A DNA stretch of 64,000 nt, taken from positions 67,855,917 through 67,919,916 of the forward strand of contig CM049319.1 of NCBI GenBank assembly GCA_026874595.1, given 5' to 3'. Source of the DNA: Sipunculus nudus (lineage: Eukaryota > Annelida > Sipuncula > Golfingiida > Sipunculidae). The notes beneath the pieces were generated by a model. It saw only the letters and a list, made by a program, of their open reading frames with translations. It did no database searches and was not told where the DNA came from. The translations under genes and the position numbers were made by a program. Of the stretch, positions 12,031 to 27,621 are shown one piece after another (the first letter of the stretch is position 1; every line of letters starts with the position of its first letter).

Positions 12031-12897
12031 TATGACAGATCCTGTAAGACGAACCCTGTATGACATACCCTGTATGACATACCCTGTATGACAGAACCTG
12101 TAAGACGAACCCTGTATGACATACCCTGTATGACATACCCTGTATGACAGATCCTGTAAGACGAACCCTGTATGACATACCCTGTATGACAGATCCTGTA
12201 AGACGAACCCTGTATGACATACCCTGTATGACATACCCTGTATGACAGATCCTGTAAGACGAACCCTGTATGACAAACCCTGTATGACATACCCTGTATG
12301 ACAGATCCTGTAAGACGAACCCTGTATGACATACCCTGTATAACATACCCTGTATGACAGATCCTGTAAGACGAACCCTGTATGACATACCCTGTATGAC
12401 ATACCCTGTATGACAGATCCTGTAAGACGAACCCTGTATGACAAACCCTGTATGACATACCCTGTATGACAGATCCTGTAAGACGAACCCTGTATGACAT
12501 ACCCTGTATGACATACCCTGTATGACAGATCCTGTAAGACGAACCCTGTATTACATACCCTGTATGACATACCCTGTATGACAGATCCTGTAAGACGAAC
12601 CCTGTATGACATACCCTGTATGACAGATCCTGTAAGACGAATCCTGTATGACATACCCTGTATGACATACACTGTATGACAGATCCTGTAAGACGAACCC
12701 TGTATGACAGACCCTGTATGACAGACCCTGTAAGACTAACCCTGTATGACAGACCCTGTATGACAGACCCTGTAAGACGAACCCTGTATGACAGACCCTG
12801 TATGACAGACCCTGTAAGACGAACCCTGTATGACATACCCTGTATGACACACCCTGTATGACAGACCCTGTAAGACGAACCCTGTATGACAGCCCTG
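12031..12897. repeat. Uniform satellite domain 4
   Basis: 867 bp of U-E-T-T units ending in three P-P-E cycles and the 13-mer tatgacagccctg. The P-P-E cycles create the only notable plus-strand open frame type (61 codons), which I do not regard as a gene. Homologous to 20219-21085 and 26755-27621. Confidence 0.9.
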
Positions 12898-15800
12898 TAT
12901 GACCGACCCTGTAAGACGGACCCTGTATGACAGACCCTGTATGACAGACCCTGTTAGACAGACCCTGTATTACGGACCCTGTGTGACAGACACTGTATGA
13001 CCGACCCTGTAAGACAGACCCTGTTAGACAGACCCTGTAAGACGGACCCTGTGTGACAGACCCTGTGTGACCGACCCTGTATGACAGACCCTGCAAGACA
13101 GACCCTGTATGACTGACCCCGTATGACTGACCCTGTATGACATATTCTGTTTGACGGACCCTGTATTACGGACCCTGTATGACACACCCTGTTTGACAGA
13201 CCTTGTATTACGGACCCTGTAAGACATATCCTGTTAAACAGACCCTGTATGACAGACCCTGTATGACAGACCCTGTATGACAGACCCTGTATTACGGACC
13301 CTGTATGACATACCCTGTATGACCGACCCTGTATGACAGACCCTGTATGACAGAACCTGTATGACAGACCCTGTATGACATACCCTGTATGACAGACCCT
13401 GTATGACATACCCTGTGTGACCGACTCTGTATGACAGACCCTGTGTGAGAGACCCTGTTTGACAGACCCTGTATAACGGACCCTGTAAGACATATCCTGT
13501 TAAACAGATCCTGTATGCCAGACCCTGTATTACGGACCCTGTAAGATATATCCTGTTTGACAGACCCTATATGACAGACCCTGTATTACGGACCTTGTAT
13601 GACGTATCCTGTATGACCGACACTGTTTGACAGACCCTGTATTACGGATCCTGTTTGACATATCCTGTTTGAGAGACCCTGTATGACAGACCCTGTTTGA
13701 CAGACCCTGTAATACGGACCCTGTAAGACATATCATGTTAAACAGACCCTGTATGACAGACCCTGTATTACTGACCCTGTAAGACATATCCTGTTTGACA
13801 GACCCTATATGACAGACCCTGTATTACGGACCTTGTATGACGTATCCTGTATGACCGACACTGTTTGACAGACCCTGTATTACCAATCCTGTTTGACATA
13901 TCCTGTTTGAGAGACCCTGTATGACAGACCCTGTTTGACAGACCCTGTATTACGGACCCTGTAAGACATATCCTGTTTGACAGACCCTTTATGACAGACC
14001 CTGTATTACGGACCTTGTATGACGTATCCTGTATGACGGACACTGTATGACATACCCTGTAAGACATACCCTGTAAGACATACCCTGTATGACAGACCCT
14101 GTAAGACATACCCTGTAAGACAAACCCTGTATGACCGACACTGTATGACATACCCTGTAAGACATACCCTGTAAGACATACCCTGTAAGACATATCCTGT
14201 ATGACCGACACTGTATGACATACCCTGTAAGACATACCCTGTAAGACATACCCTGTAAGACTTCCCTGTAAGACATACCCTGAATGACAGACCCTGTAAG
14301 ACATAGCCTGTAAGACATACCCTGTAACACATTACCATGTATGACCGACCCTGTATGACCGACCCTGTATGATGTACCTTGCATGACCGACCCTGTATCA
14401 CAGACCCTGTAAGACATACCCTGTAAGACATACCCTGTATGACAGACCCTGTAAGACATACCCTGTATGACAGACACTGTAAGACATACCATGTATGACC
14501 GACCCTGTATGACCGACCCTGTATGACCGACCCTGTATGACAGACCCTGTAAGACATATCCTGTTAAACATACCCTGTATGACCGACCCTTCATGACCGA
14601 CCCTGTATGACCGACCCTGTATGACAGACCCTGTAAGACATATCCTGTTAAACAGACCCCGTATGACAGACCCTGTATTACGGAACTTGTATGACAGACC
14701 CTGTATGACGGACCCTGTATGACATACCCAGTATGACATACCCTATATGACAGACCCTGTATTACGGACCCTGTATGAAGTACATTGCATGACCGACCCT
14801 GTATGACAAGCCTTGTAAAACATATCCTGTTAAACAGACCCTGTATGACAGACCCTGTATTACGGACCCTGTATGACCGACCCTGTATGACACACCCTGT
14901 ATGACAGACCCTGTATGACGTACCTTGCATGACCGACCCTGTATAGCAGACCCTGTAAGACATATCCTGTTAAACAGACCCTGTATGACGGACCCTGTAT
15001 GACCGACCCTGTATGACAGACCCTGTATGACAGACCCTGTAAGACATACCCAGTATGACAGACCCTGTTAGATAGACCCTGTAAGACGGACCCTGTATGA
15101 CAGACACTGTATGACCGACCCTGTATGACAGACCCTGTATGACAGACCCTGTAAGACAGACCCTGTATGACAGACCATGTAAGACATACCCTGTAAGACA
15201 TACCCTGTAAGACTTCCCTGTAAGACATACCCTGAATGACAGACCCTGTAAGACATAGCCTGTAAGACATACCCTGTAAGACATTACCATGTATGACCGA
15301 CCCTGTATGACAGACCCTGTATTACGGACCCTGTATGACATACCCTGTATGACCGACCCTGTATGACAGACCCTGTATGACAGAACCTGTATGACAGACC
15401 CTGTATGACATACCCTGTATGACAGACCCTGTATGACATACCCTGTGTGACCGACTCTGTATGACAGACCCTGTGTGAGAGACCCTGTTTGACAGACCCT
15501 GTATAACGGACCCTGTAAGACATATCCTGTTAAACAGATCCTGTATGCCAGACCCTGTATTACGGACCCTGTAAGATATATCCTGTTTGACAGACCCTAT
15601 ATGACAGACCCTGTATTACGGACCTTGTATGACGTATCCTGTATGACCGACACTGTTTGACAGACCCTGTATTACGGATCCTGTTTGACATATCCTGTTT
15701 GAGAGACCCTGTATGACAGACCCTGTTTGACAGACCCTGTAATACGGACCCTGTAAGACATATCATGTTAAACAGACCCTGTATGACAGACCCTGTATTA

Positions 15801-17531
15801 CTGACCCTGTAAGACATATCCTGTTTGACAGACCCTATGTAACAGACCCTGTATTACGGACCTTGTATGACGTATCCTGTATGACCGACACTGTTTGACA
15901 GACCCTGTATTACCGATCCTGTTTGACATATCCTGTTTGAGAGACCCTGTATGACAGACCCTGTTTGACAGACCCTGTATTACGGACCCTGTAAGACATA
16001 TCCTGTTTGACAGACCCTTTATGACAGACCCTGTATTACGGACCTTGTATGACGTATCCTGTATGACGGACACTGTATGACATACCCTGTAAGACATACC
16101 CTGTAAGACATACCCTGTATGACAGACCCTGTAAGACATACCCTGTAAGACAAACCCTGTATGACCGACACTGTATGACATACCCTGTAAGACATACCCT
16201 GTAAGACATACCCTGTAAGACATATCCTGTATGACCGACACTGTATGACATACCCTGTAAGACATACCCTGTAAGACATACCCTGTAAGACTTCCCTGTA
16301 AGACATACCCTGAATGACAGACCCTGTAAGACATAGCCTGTAAGACATACCCTGTAAGACATTACCATGTATGACCGACCCTGTATGACCGACCCTGTAT
16401 GATGTACCTTGCATGACCGACCCTGTATCACAGACCCTGTAAGACATACCCTGTAAGACATACCCTGTATGACAGACCCTGTAAGACATACCCTGTATGA
16501 CAGACCCCGTATGACGGACCCTGTATGACATATCCTGTTTGACGGACCCTGTATTACGGACCTTGTATGACACACCCTGTTTGACAGACCCTGTATTACG
16601 GACCCTGTAAGACATATCCTGTTAAACAGACCCTGTATGACAGACCCTGTATGACAGACCCTGTATTACGGACCTTGTATGACGTATCCTGTATGACCGA
16701 CACTGTTTGACAGACCCTGTATTACCGATCCTGTTTGACATATCCTGTTTGAGAGACCCTGTATGACAGACCCTGTTTGACAGACCCTGTATTACGGACC
16801 CTGTAAGACATATCCTGTTTGACAGACCCTTTATGACAGACCCTGTATTACGGACCTTGTATGACGTATCCTGTATGACGGACACTGTATGACATACCCT
16901 GTAAGACAGACCCTGTAAGACATACCCTGTAAGACAAACCCTGTATGACCGACACTGTATGACATACCCTGTAAGACATACCCTGTAAGACATACCCTGT
17001 AAGACATATCCTGTATGACCGACACTGTATGACATACCCTGTAAGACATACCCTGTAAGACATACCCTGTAAGACTTCCCTGTAAGACATACCCTGAATG
17101 ACAGACCCTGTAAGACATAGCCTGTAAGACATACCCTGTAAGACATTACCATGTATGACCGACCCTGTATAACCGACCCTGTATGATGTACCTTGCATGA
17201 CCGACCCTGTATCACAGACCCTGTAAGACATACCCTGTAAGACATACCCTGTATGACAGACGCTGTAAGACATACCCTGTATGACAGACCCTGTAAGACA
17301 TATCATGTATGACCGACCCTGTATGACCGACCCTGTATGACCGACCCTGTATGACAGACCCTGTAAGACATATCCTGTTAAACATACCCTGTATGACCGA
17401 CCCTTCATGACCGACCCTGTATGACCGACCCTGTATGACTGACCCTGTAAGACATATCCTGTTAAACAGACCCCGTATGACAGACCCTGTATTACGGACC
17501 TTGTATGACAGACCCTGTATGACGGACCCTG
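12898..17531. repeat. Mixed satellite domain 5
   Basis: The longest mixed domain, with four marker modules (13-mers at 14256, 15208, 16286 and 17070, all cctg). A distinctive stretch near 14733-14970 carries tatgaagtacattg, tatgacaagccttg, taaaacatatcctg and tatagcagaccctg; versions recur near 22921, 29457, 33956, 44207 and 55252. Confidence 0.85.
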
Positions 17532-19728
17532 TATGACATACCCAGTATGACATACCCTGTATGACATACCCTGTATGACATACCCCGTATGACATACCCT
17601 GTATGACATACCCTGTAAGACGAACCCTGTATGACATACCCTGTATGACATACCCTGTATGACAGATCCTGTAAGACGAACCCTGTATGACAGATCCTGT
17701 AAGACGAACCCTGTATGACATACCCTGTATGACATACCCTGTATGACAGATCCTGTAAGACGAACCCTGTATGACATAACCCGTATGACATACCCTGTAT
17801 GACAGATCCTGTAAGACGAACCCTATATGACATACCCTGTAAGACGAACCCTGTATGACATACCCCGTATGACATACCCTGTATGACAGATCCTGTAAGA
17901 CGAACCCTGTATGACATACCCTGTAAGACGAACCCTGTATGATATACCCTGTATGACATACCCTGTATGACAGATCCTGTAAGACGAAACCTGTATGACA
18001 TACCCTGTAAGACGAACCCTGTATAATATACCCTGTATGACATACCCTGTATGACAGATCCTGTAAGATGAACCCTGTATGACATACCCTGTATGACATA
18101 CCCTGTATGACAGATCCTGTAAGACGAACCCTGTATGACATACCCTGTAAGACGAACCCTGTATGACATACCCTGTATGACATACCCTGTATGACAGATC
18201 CTGTAAGACGAACCCTGTATGACATACCCTGTAAGACGAACCCTGTATGACATACCCCGTATGACATACCCTGTATGACAGATCCTGTAAGACGAACCCT
18301 GTATGACATACCCTGTATGACATACCCTGTATGACATACCCTGTATGACAGATCCTGTAAGACGAACCCTGTATGACATACCCTGTAAGACGAACCCTGT
18401 ATGACATACCCTGGATGACATACCCTGTATGACAGATCCTGTAAGACGAACCCTGTATGACATACCCTGTATGACATACCCTGTATGACATACCCTGTAT
18501 GACAGATCCTGTAAGACGAACCCTGTATGACATACCCTGTAAGACGAACCCTGTATGACATACCCTGTATGACATACCCTGTATGACAGATCCTGTAAGA
18601 CGAACCCTGTATGACATACCCTGTATGACAGATCTTGTAAGACGAACCCTGTATGACATACCCTGTATGACATACCCTGTATGACAGATCCTGTAAGACG
18701 AACCCTGTATGACATACCCTGTATGACATACCCTGTATGACAGATCCTGTAAGACGAACCCTGTATGACATACCCTGTAAGACGAACCCTGTATGACATA
18801 CCCTGTATGACATACCCTGTATGACAGATCCTGTAAGACGAACCCTGTATGACATACCCTGTATGACAAACCCTGTATGACAGATCCTGTAAGACGAACC
18901 CTGTATGACATACCCTGTATGACATACCCTGTATGACAGAACCTGTAAGACGAACCCTGTATGACATACCCTGTATGACATACCCTGTATGACAGATCCT
19001 GTAAGACGAAACCTGTATGACATACCCTGTATGACAAATCCTGTAAGACGAACCCTGTATGACATACCCTGTATGACAGATCCTGTAAGACGAACCCTGT
19101 ATGACATACCCTGTATGACATACCCTGTATGACAGATCCTGTAAGACGAACCCTGTATGACATACCCTGTATAACATACCCTGTATGACAGATCCTGTAA
19201 GACGAACCCTGTATGATATACCCTGGAAGACATACCCTGTATGACAGATCCTGTAAGACGAACCCTGTATGACAAACCCTGTATGACATACCCTGTATGA
19301 CATATCCTGTAAGACGAACCCTGTATGACATACCCTGTATGACATACCCTGTATGACAGATCCTGTAAGACGAACCCTGTATGACATACCCTGTATGACA
19401 TACCCTGTATGACAGATCCTGTAAGACGAACCCTGTATGACATACCCTGTATGACAGATCCTGTAAGACGAACCCTGTATGACATACCCTGTATGACATA
19501 CCCTGTATGACAGATCCTGTAAGACGAACCCTGTATGACAGACCCTGTATGACAGACCCTGTAAGACGAACCCTGTATGACAGACCCTGTATGACAGACC
19601 CTGTAAGACGAACCCTGTATGACAGACCCTGTATGACAGACCCTGTAAGACGAACCCTGTATGACATACCCTGTATGACAGACCCTGTATGACATACCCT
19701 GTAAGACGAACCCTGTATGACAGCCCTG
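17532..19728. repeat. Uniform satellite domain 5
   Basis: Same length (2,197 bp) and same order of monomers as 9344-11540. One private change noticed: tatgatataccctgg near 19212 where the homologue has tatgacataccctgg. Confidence 0.9.
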
Positions 19729-20218
19729 TATGACCGACCCTGTAAGACGGACCCTGTATGACAGACCCTGTATGACAGACCCTGTTAGACAGACCCTGTA
19801 TTACGGACCCTGTGTGACAGACACTGTATGACCGACCCTGTATGACAGACCCTGTTAGACAGACCCTGTAAGACGGACCCTGTGTGACAGACCCTGTGTG
19901 ACCGACCCTGTATGACAGACCCTTCAAGACAGACCCTGTATGACTGACCCCGTATGACGGACCCTGTATGACATATCCTGTTTGACGGACCCTGTATTAC
20001 GGACCCTGTATGACACACCCTGTTTGACAGACCCTGTATTACGGACCCTGTAAGACATATCCTGTTAAACAGACCCTGTATGACAGACCCTGTATGACAG
20101 ACCCTGTATGACAGACCCTGTATTACGGACCCTGTATGACATACCCTGTATGACCGACCCTGTATGACAGACCCTGTATGACAGACCCTGTATGACAGAC
20201 CCTGTATGACAAACCTTG
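19729..20218. repeat. Mixed satellite domain 6 (short)
   Basis: 490-bp counterpart of 11541-12030, including the cccttcaagac variant. No non-14-bp marker inside. Confidence 0.85.
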
Positions 20219-21085
20219 TATGACAGATCCTGTAAGACGAACCCTGTATGACATACCCTGTATGACATACCCTGTATGACAGAACCTGTAAGACGAACCC
20301 TGTATGACATACCCTGTATGACATACCCTGTATGACAGATCCTGTAAGACGAACCCTGTATGACATACCCTGTATGACAGATCCTGTAAGACGAACCCTG
20401 TATGACATACCCTGTATGACATACCCTGTATGACAGATCCTGTAAGACGAACCCTGTATGACAAACCCTGTATGACATACCCTGTATGACAGATCCTGTA
20501 AGACGAACCCTGTATGACATACCCTGTATAACATACCCTGTATGACAGATCCTGTAAGACGAACCCTGTATGACATACCCTGTATGACATACCCTGTATG
20601 ACAGATCCTGTAAGACGAACCCTGTATGACAAACCCTGTATGACATACCCTGTATGACAGATCCTGTAAGACGAACCCTGTATGACATACCCTTTATGAC
20701 ATACCCTGTATGACAGATCCTGTAAGACGAACCCTGTATTACATACCCTGTATGACATACCCTGTATGACAGATCCTGTAAGACGAACCCTGTATGACAT
20801 ACCCTGTATGACAGATCCTGTAAGACGAATCCTGTATGACATACCCTGTATGACATACCCTGTATGACAGATCCTGTAAGACGAACCCTGTATGACAGAC
20901 CCTGTATGACAGACCCTGTAAGACGAACCCTGTATGACAGACCCTGTATGACAGACCCTGTAAGACGAACCCTGTATGACAGACCCTGTATGACAGACCC
21001 TGTAAGACGAACCCTGTATGACATACCCTGTATGACACACCCTGTATGACAGACCCTGTAAGACGAACCCTGTATGACAGCCCTG
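20219..21085. repeat. Uniform satellite domain 6
   Basis: 867-bp counterpart of 12031-12897. A private cctttatg change occurs near 20691. Confidence 0.9.
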
Positions 21086-24000
21086 TATGACCGACCCTGT
21101 AAGACGGACCCTGTATGACAGACCCTGTATGACAGACCCTGTTAGACAGACCCTGTATTACGGACCCTGTGTGACAGACACTGTATGACCGACCCTGTAT
21201 GACAGACCCTGTTAGACAGACCCTGTAAGACGGACCCTGTGTGACAGACCCTGTGTGACCGACCCTGTATGACAGACCCTGCAAGACAGACCCTGTATGA
21301 CTGACCCCGTATGACTGACCCTGTATGACATATTCTGTTTGACGGACCCTGTATTACGGACCCTGTATGACACACCCTGTTTGACAGACCTTGTATTACG
21401 GACCCTGTAAGACATATCCTGTTAAACAGACCCTGTATGACAGACCCTGTATGACAGACCCTGTATGACAGACCCTGTATTACGGACCCTGTATGACATA
21501 CCCTGTATGACCGACCCTGTATGACAGACCCTGTATGACAGAACCTGTATGACAGACCCTGTATGACATACCCTGTATGACAGACCCTGTATGACATACC
21601 CTGTGTGACCGACTCTGTATGACAGACCCTGTGTGAGAGACCCTGTTTGACAGACCCTGTATAACGGACCCTGTAAGACATATCCTGTTAAACAGATCCT
21701 GTATGCCAGACCCTGTATTACGGACCCTGTAAGATATATCCTGTTTGACAGACCCTATATGACAGACCCTGTATTACGGACCTTGTATGACGTATCCTGT
21801 ATGACCGACACTGTTTGACAGACCCTGTATTACGGATCCTGTTTGACATATCCTGTTTGAGAGACCCTGTATGACAGACCCTGTTTGACAGACCCTGTAA
21901 TACGGACCCTGTAAGACATATCATGTTAAACAGACCCTGTATGACAGACCCTGTATTACTGACCCTGTAAGACATATCCTGTTTGACAGACCCTATATGA
22001 CAGACCCTGTATTACGGACCTTGTATGACGTATCCTGTATGACCGACACTGTTTGACAGACCCTGTATTACCAATCCTGTTTGACATATCCTGTTTGAGA
22101 GACCCTGTATGACAGACCCTGTTTGACAGACCCTGTATTACGGACCCTGTAAGACATATCCTGTTTGACAGACCCTTTATGACAGACCCTGTATTACGGA
22201 CCTTGTATGACGTATCCTGTATGACGGACACTGTATGACATACCCTGTAAGACATACCCTGTAAGACATACCCTGTATGACAGACCCTGTAAGACATACC
22301 CTGTAAGACAAACCCTGTATGACCGACACTGTATGACATACCCTGTAAGACATACCCTGTAAGACATACCCTGTAAGACATATCCTGTATGACCGACACT
22401 GTATGACATACCCTGTAAGACATACCCTGTAAGACATACCCTGTAAGACTTCCCTGTAAGACATACCCTGAATGACAGACCCTGTAAGACATAGCCTGTA
22501 AGACATACCCTGTAACACATTACCATGTATGACCGACCCTGTATGACCGACCCTGTATGATGTACCTTGCATGACCGACCCTGTATCACAGACCCTGTAA
22601 GACATACCCTGTAAGACATACCCTGTATGACAGACCCTGTAAGACATACCCTGTATGACAGACACTGTAAGACATACCATGTATGACCGACCCTGTATGA
22701 CCGACCCTGTATGACCGACCCTGTATGACAGACCCTGTAAGACATATCCTGTTAAACATACCCTGTATGACCGACCCTTCATGACCGACCCTGTATGACC
22801 GACCCTGTATGACAGACCCTGTAAGACATATCCTGTTAAACAGACCCCGTATGACAGACCCTGTATTACGGAACTTGTATGACAGACCCTGTATGACGGA
22901 CCCTGTATGACATACCCAGTATGACATACCCTATATGACAGACCCTGTATTACGGACCCTGTATGACGTACATTGCATGACCGACCCTGTATGACAAGCC
23001 TTGTAAAACATATCCTGTTAAACAGACCCTGTATGACAGACCCTGTATTACGGACCCTGTATGACCGACCCTGTATGACACACCCTGTATGACAGACCCT
23101 GTATGACGTACCTTGCATGACCGACCCTGTATAGCAGACCCTGTAAGACATATCCTGTTAAACAGACCCTGTATGACGGACCCTGTATGACCGACCCTGT
23201 ATGACAGACCCTGTATGACAGACCCTGTAAGACATACCCAGTATGACAGACCCTGTTAGATAGACCCTGTAAGACGGACCCTGTATGACAGACACTGTAT
23301 GACCGACCCTGTATGACAGACCCTGTATGACAGACCCTGTAAGACAGACCCTGTATGACAGACCATGTAAGACATACCCTGTAAGACATACCCTGTAAGA
23401 CTTCCCTGTAAGACATACTCTGAATGACAGACCCTGTAAGACATAGCCTGTAAGACATACCCTGTAAGACATTACCATGTATGACCGACCCTGTATGACC
23501 GACCCTGTATGATGTACCTTGCATGACCGACCCTGTATCACAGACCCTGTAAGACATACCCTGTAAGACATACCCTGTATGACAGACCCTGTAAGACATA
23601 CCCTGTATGACAGACCCCGTATGACGGACCCTGTATGACATATCCTGTTTGACGGACCCTGTATTACGGACCTTGTATGACACACCCTGTTTGACAGACC
23701 CTGTATTACGGACCCTGTAAGACATATCCTGTTAAACAGACCCTGTATGACAGACCCTGTATGACAGACCCTGTATTACGGACCTTGTATGACGTATCCT
23801 GTATGACCGACACTGTTTGACAGACCCTGTATTACCGATCCTGTTTGACATATCCTGTTTGAGAGACCCTGTATGACAGACCCTGTTTGACAGACCCTGT
23901 ATTACGGACCCTGTAAGACATATCCTGTTTGACAGACCCTTTATGACAGACCCTGTATTACGGACCTTGTATGACGTATCCTGTATGACGGACACTGTAT

Positions 24001-24641
24001 GACATACCCTGTAAGACAGACCCTGTAAGACATACCCTGTAAGACAAACCCTGTATGACCGACACTGTATGACATACCCTGTAAGACATACCCTGTAAGA
24101 CATACCCTGTAAGACATATCCTGTATGACCGACACTGTATGACATACCCTGTAAGACATACCCTGTAAGACATACCCTGTAAGACTTCCCTGTAAGACAT
24201 ACCCTGAATGACAGACCCTGTAAGACATAGCCTGTAAGACATACCCTGTAAGACATTACCATGTATGACCGACCCTGTATAACCGACCCTGTATGATGTA
24301 CCTTGCATGACCGACCCTGTATCACAGACCCTGTAAGACATACCCTGTAAGACATACCCTGTATGACAGACGCTGTAAGACATACCCTGTATGACAGACC
24401 CTGTAAGACATATCATGTATGACCGACCCTGTATGACCGACCCTGTATGACCGACCCTGTATGACAGACCCTGTAAGACATATCCTGTTAAACATACCCT
24501 GTATGACCGACCCTTCATGACCGACCCTGTATGACCGACCCTGTATGACTGACCCTGTAAGACATATCCTGTTAAACAGACCCCGTATGACAGACCCTGT
24601 ATTACGGACCTTGTATGACAGACCCTGTATGACGGACCCTG
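21086..24641. repeat. Mixed satellite domain 7
   Basis: Three marker modules (13-mers at 22444, 23396 and 24180). It lacks the equivalent of about 15291-16368, a 1,078-bp (77-monomer) difference from 12898-17531, with the joint at the taagacattaccatg 15-mer near 23467-23481. Confidence 0.85.
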
Positions 24642-26264
24642 TATGACATACCCAGTATGACATACCCTGTATGACATACCCTGTATGACATACCCCGTAT
24701 GACATACCCTGTATGACATACCCTGTAAGACGAACCCTGTATGACATACCCTGTATGACATACCCTGTATGACAGATCCTGTAAGACGAACCCTGTATGA
24801 CAGATCCTGTAAGACGAACCCTGTATGACATACCCTGTATGACATACCCTGTATGACAGATCCTGTAAGACGAACCCTGTATGACATAACCCGTATGACA
24901 TACCCTGTATGACAGATCCTGTAAGACGAACCCTATATGACATACCCTGTAAGACGAACCCTGTATGACATACCCCGTATGACATACCCTGTATGACAGA
25001 TCCTGTAAGACGAACCCTGTATGACATACCCTGTAAGACGAACCCTGTATGATATACCCTGTATGACATACCCTGTATGACAGATCCTGTAAGACGAAAC
25101 CTGTATGACATACCCTGTAAGACGAACCCTGTATAATATACCCTGTATGACATACCCTGTATGACAGATCCTGTAAGATGAACCCTGTATGACATACGCT
25201 GTATGACATACCCTGTATGACAGATCCTGTAAGACGAACCCTGTATGACATACCCTGTAAGACGAACCCTGTATGACATACCCTGTATGACATACCCTGT
25301 ATGACAGATCCTGTAAGACGAACCCTGTATGACATACCCTGTAAGACGAACCCTGTATGACATACCCCGTATGACATACCCTGTATGACAGATCCTGTAA
25401 GACGAACCCTGTATGACATACCCTGTATGACATACCCTGTATGACATACCCTGTATGACAGATCCTGTAAAACGAACCCTGTATGACATACCCTGTAAGA
25501 CGAACCCTGTATGACATACCCTGGATGACATACCCTGTATGACAGATCCTGTAAGACGAACCCTGTATGACATACCCTGTATGACATACCCTGTATGACA
25601 TACCCTGTATGACAGATCCTGTAAGACGAACCCTGTATGACATACCCTGTAAGACGAACCCTGTATGACATACCCTGTATGACATACCCTGTATGACAGA
25701 TCCTGTAAGACGAACCCTGTATGACATACCCTGTATGACAGATCTTGTAAGACGAACCCTGTATGACATACCCTGTATGACATACCCTGTATGACAGATC
25801 CTGTAAGACGAACCCTGTATGACATACCCTGTATGACATACCCTGTATGACAGATCCTGTAAGACGAACCCTGTATGACATACCCTGTATGACAGATCCT
25901 GTAAGACGAACCCTGTATGACATACCCTGTATGACATACCCTGTATGACAGATCCTGTAAGACGAACCCTGTATGACATACCCTGTATGACAGATCCTGT
26001 AAGACGAACCCTGTATGACATACCCTGTATGACATACCCTGTATGACAGATCCTGTAAGACGAACCCTGTATGACAGACCCTGTATGACAGACCCTGTAA
26101 GACGAACCCTGTATGACAGACCCTGTATGACAGACCCTGTAAGACGAACCCTGTATGACAGACCCTGTATGACAGACCCTGTAAGACGAACCCTGTATGA
26201 CATACCCTGTATGACAGACCCTGTATGACATACCCTGTAAGACGAACCCTGTATGACAGCCCTG
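24642..26264. repeat. Uniform satellite domain 7
   Basis: Starts and ends like 17532-19728 but is 574 bp (41 monomers) shorter, with the missing part near 25880. Private changes include tatgacatacgctg near 25192 and taaaacgaaccctg near 25469. Confidence 0.9.
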
Positions 26265-26754
26265 TATGACCGACCCTGTAAGACGGACCCTGTATGACAG
26301 ACCCTGTATGACAGACCCTGTTAGACAGACCCTGTATTACGGACCCTGTGTGACAGACACTGTATGACCGACCCTGTATGACAGACCCTGTTAGACAGAC
26401 CCTGTAAGACGGACCCTGTGTGACAGACCCTGTGTGACCGACCCTGTATGACAGACCCTTCAAGACAGACCCTGTATGACTGACCCCGTATGACGGACCC
26501 TGTATGACATATCCTGTTTGACGGACCCTGTATTACGGACCCTGTATGACACACCCTGTTTGACAGACCCTGTATTACGGACCCTGTAAGACATATCCTG
26601 TTAAACAGACCCTGTATGACAGACCCTGTATGACAGACCCTGTATGACAGACCCTGTATTACGGACCCTGTATGACATACCCTGTATGACCGACCCAGTA
26701 TGACAGACCCTGTATGACAGACCCTGTATGACAGACCCTGTATGACAAACCTTG
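26265..26754. repeat. Mixed satellite domain 8 (short)
   Basis: Third 490-bp short mixed block, counterpart of 11541-12030 and 19729-20218. A private tatgaccgacccag lies near 26685. Confidence 0.85.
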
Positions 26755-27621
26755 TATGACAGATCCTGTAAGACGAACCCTGTATGACATACCCTGTATG
26801 ACATACCCTGTATGACAGAACCTGTAAGACGAACCCTGTATGACATACCCTGTATGACATACCCTGTATGACAGATCCTGTAAGACGAACCCTGTATGAC
26901 ATACCCTGTATGACAGATCCTGTAAGACGAACCCTGTATGACATACCCTGTATGACATACCCTGTATGACAGATCCTGTAAGACGAACCCTGTATGACAA
27001 ACCCTGTATGACATACCCTGTATGACAGATCCTGTAAGACGAACCCTGTATGACATACCCTGTATAACATACCCTGTATGACAGATCCTGTAAGACGAAC
27101 CCTGTATGACATACCCTGTATGACATACCCTGTATGACAGATCCTGTAAGACGAACCCTGTATGACAAACCCTGTATGACATACCCTGTATGACAGATCC
27201 TGTAAGACGAACCCTGTATGACATACCCTGTATGACATACCCTGTATGACAGATCCTGTAAGACGAACCCTGTATTACATACCCTGTATGACATACCCTG
27301 TATGACAGATCCTGTAAGACGAACCCTGTATGACATACCCTGTATGACAGATCCTGTAAGACGAATCCTGTATGACATACCCTGTATGACATACCCTGTA
27401 TGACAGATCCTGTAAGACGAACCCTGTATGACAGACCCTGTATGACAGACCCTGTAAGACGAACCCTGTATGACAGACCCTGTATGACAGACCCTGTAAG
27501 ACGAACCCTGTATGACAGACCCTGTATGACAGACCCTGTAAGACGAACCCTGTATGACATACCCTGTATGACACACCCTGTATGACAGACCCTGTAAGAC
27601 GAACCCTGTATGACAGCCCTG
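26755..27621. repeat. Uniform satellite domain 8
   Basis: Third 867-bp copy, ending in P-P-E cycles and the 13-mer tatgacagccctg. It is the last place in the window where a long uniform domain is followed by a short mixed block and a second uniform one. Confidence 0.9.
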
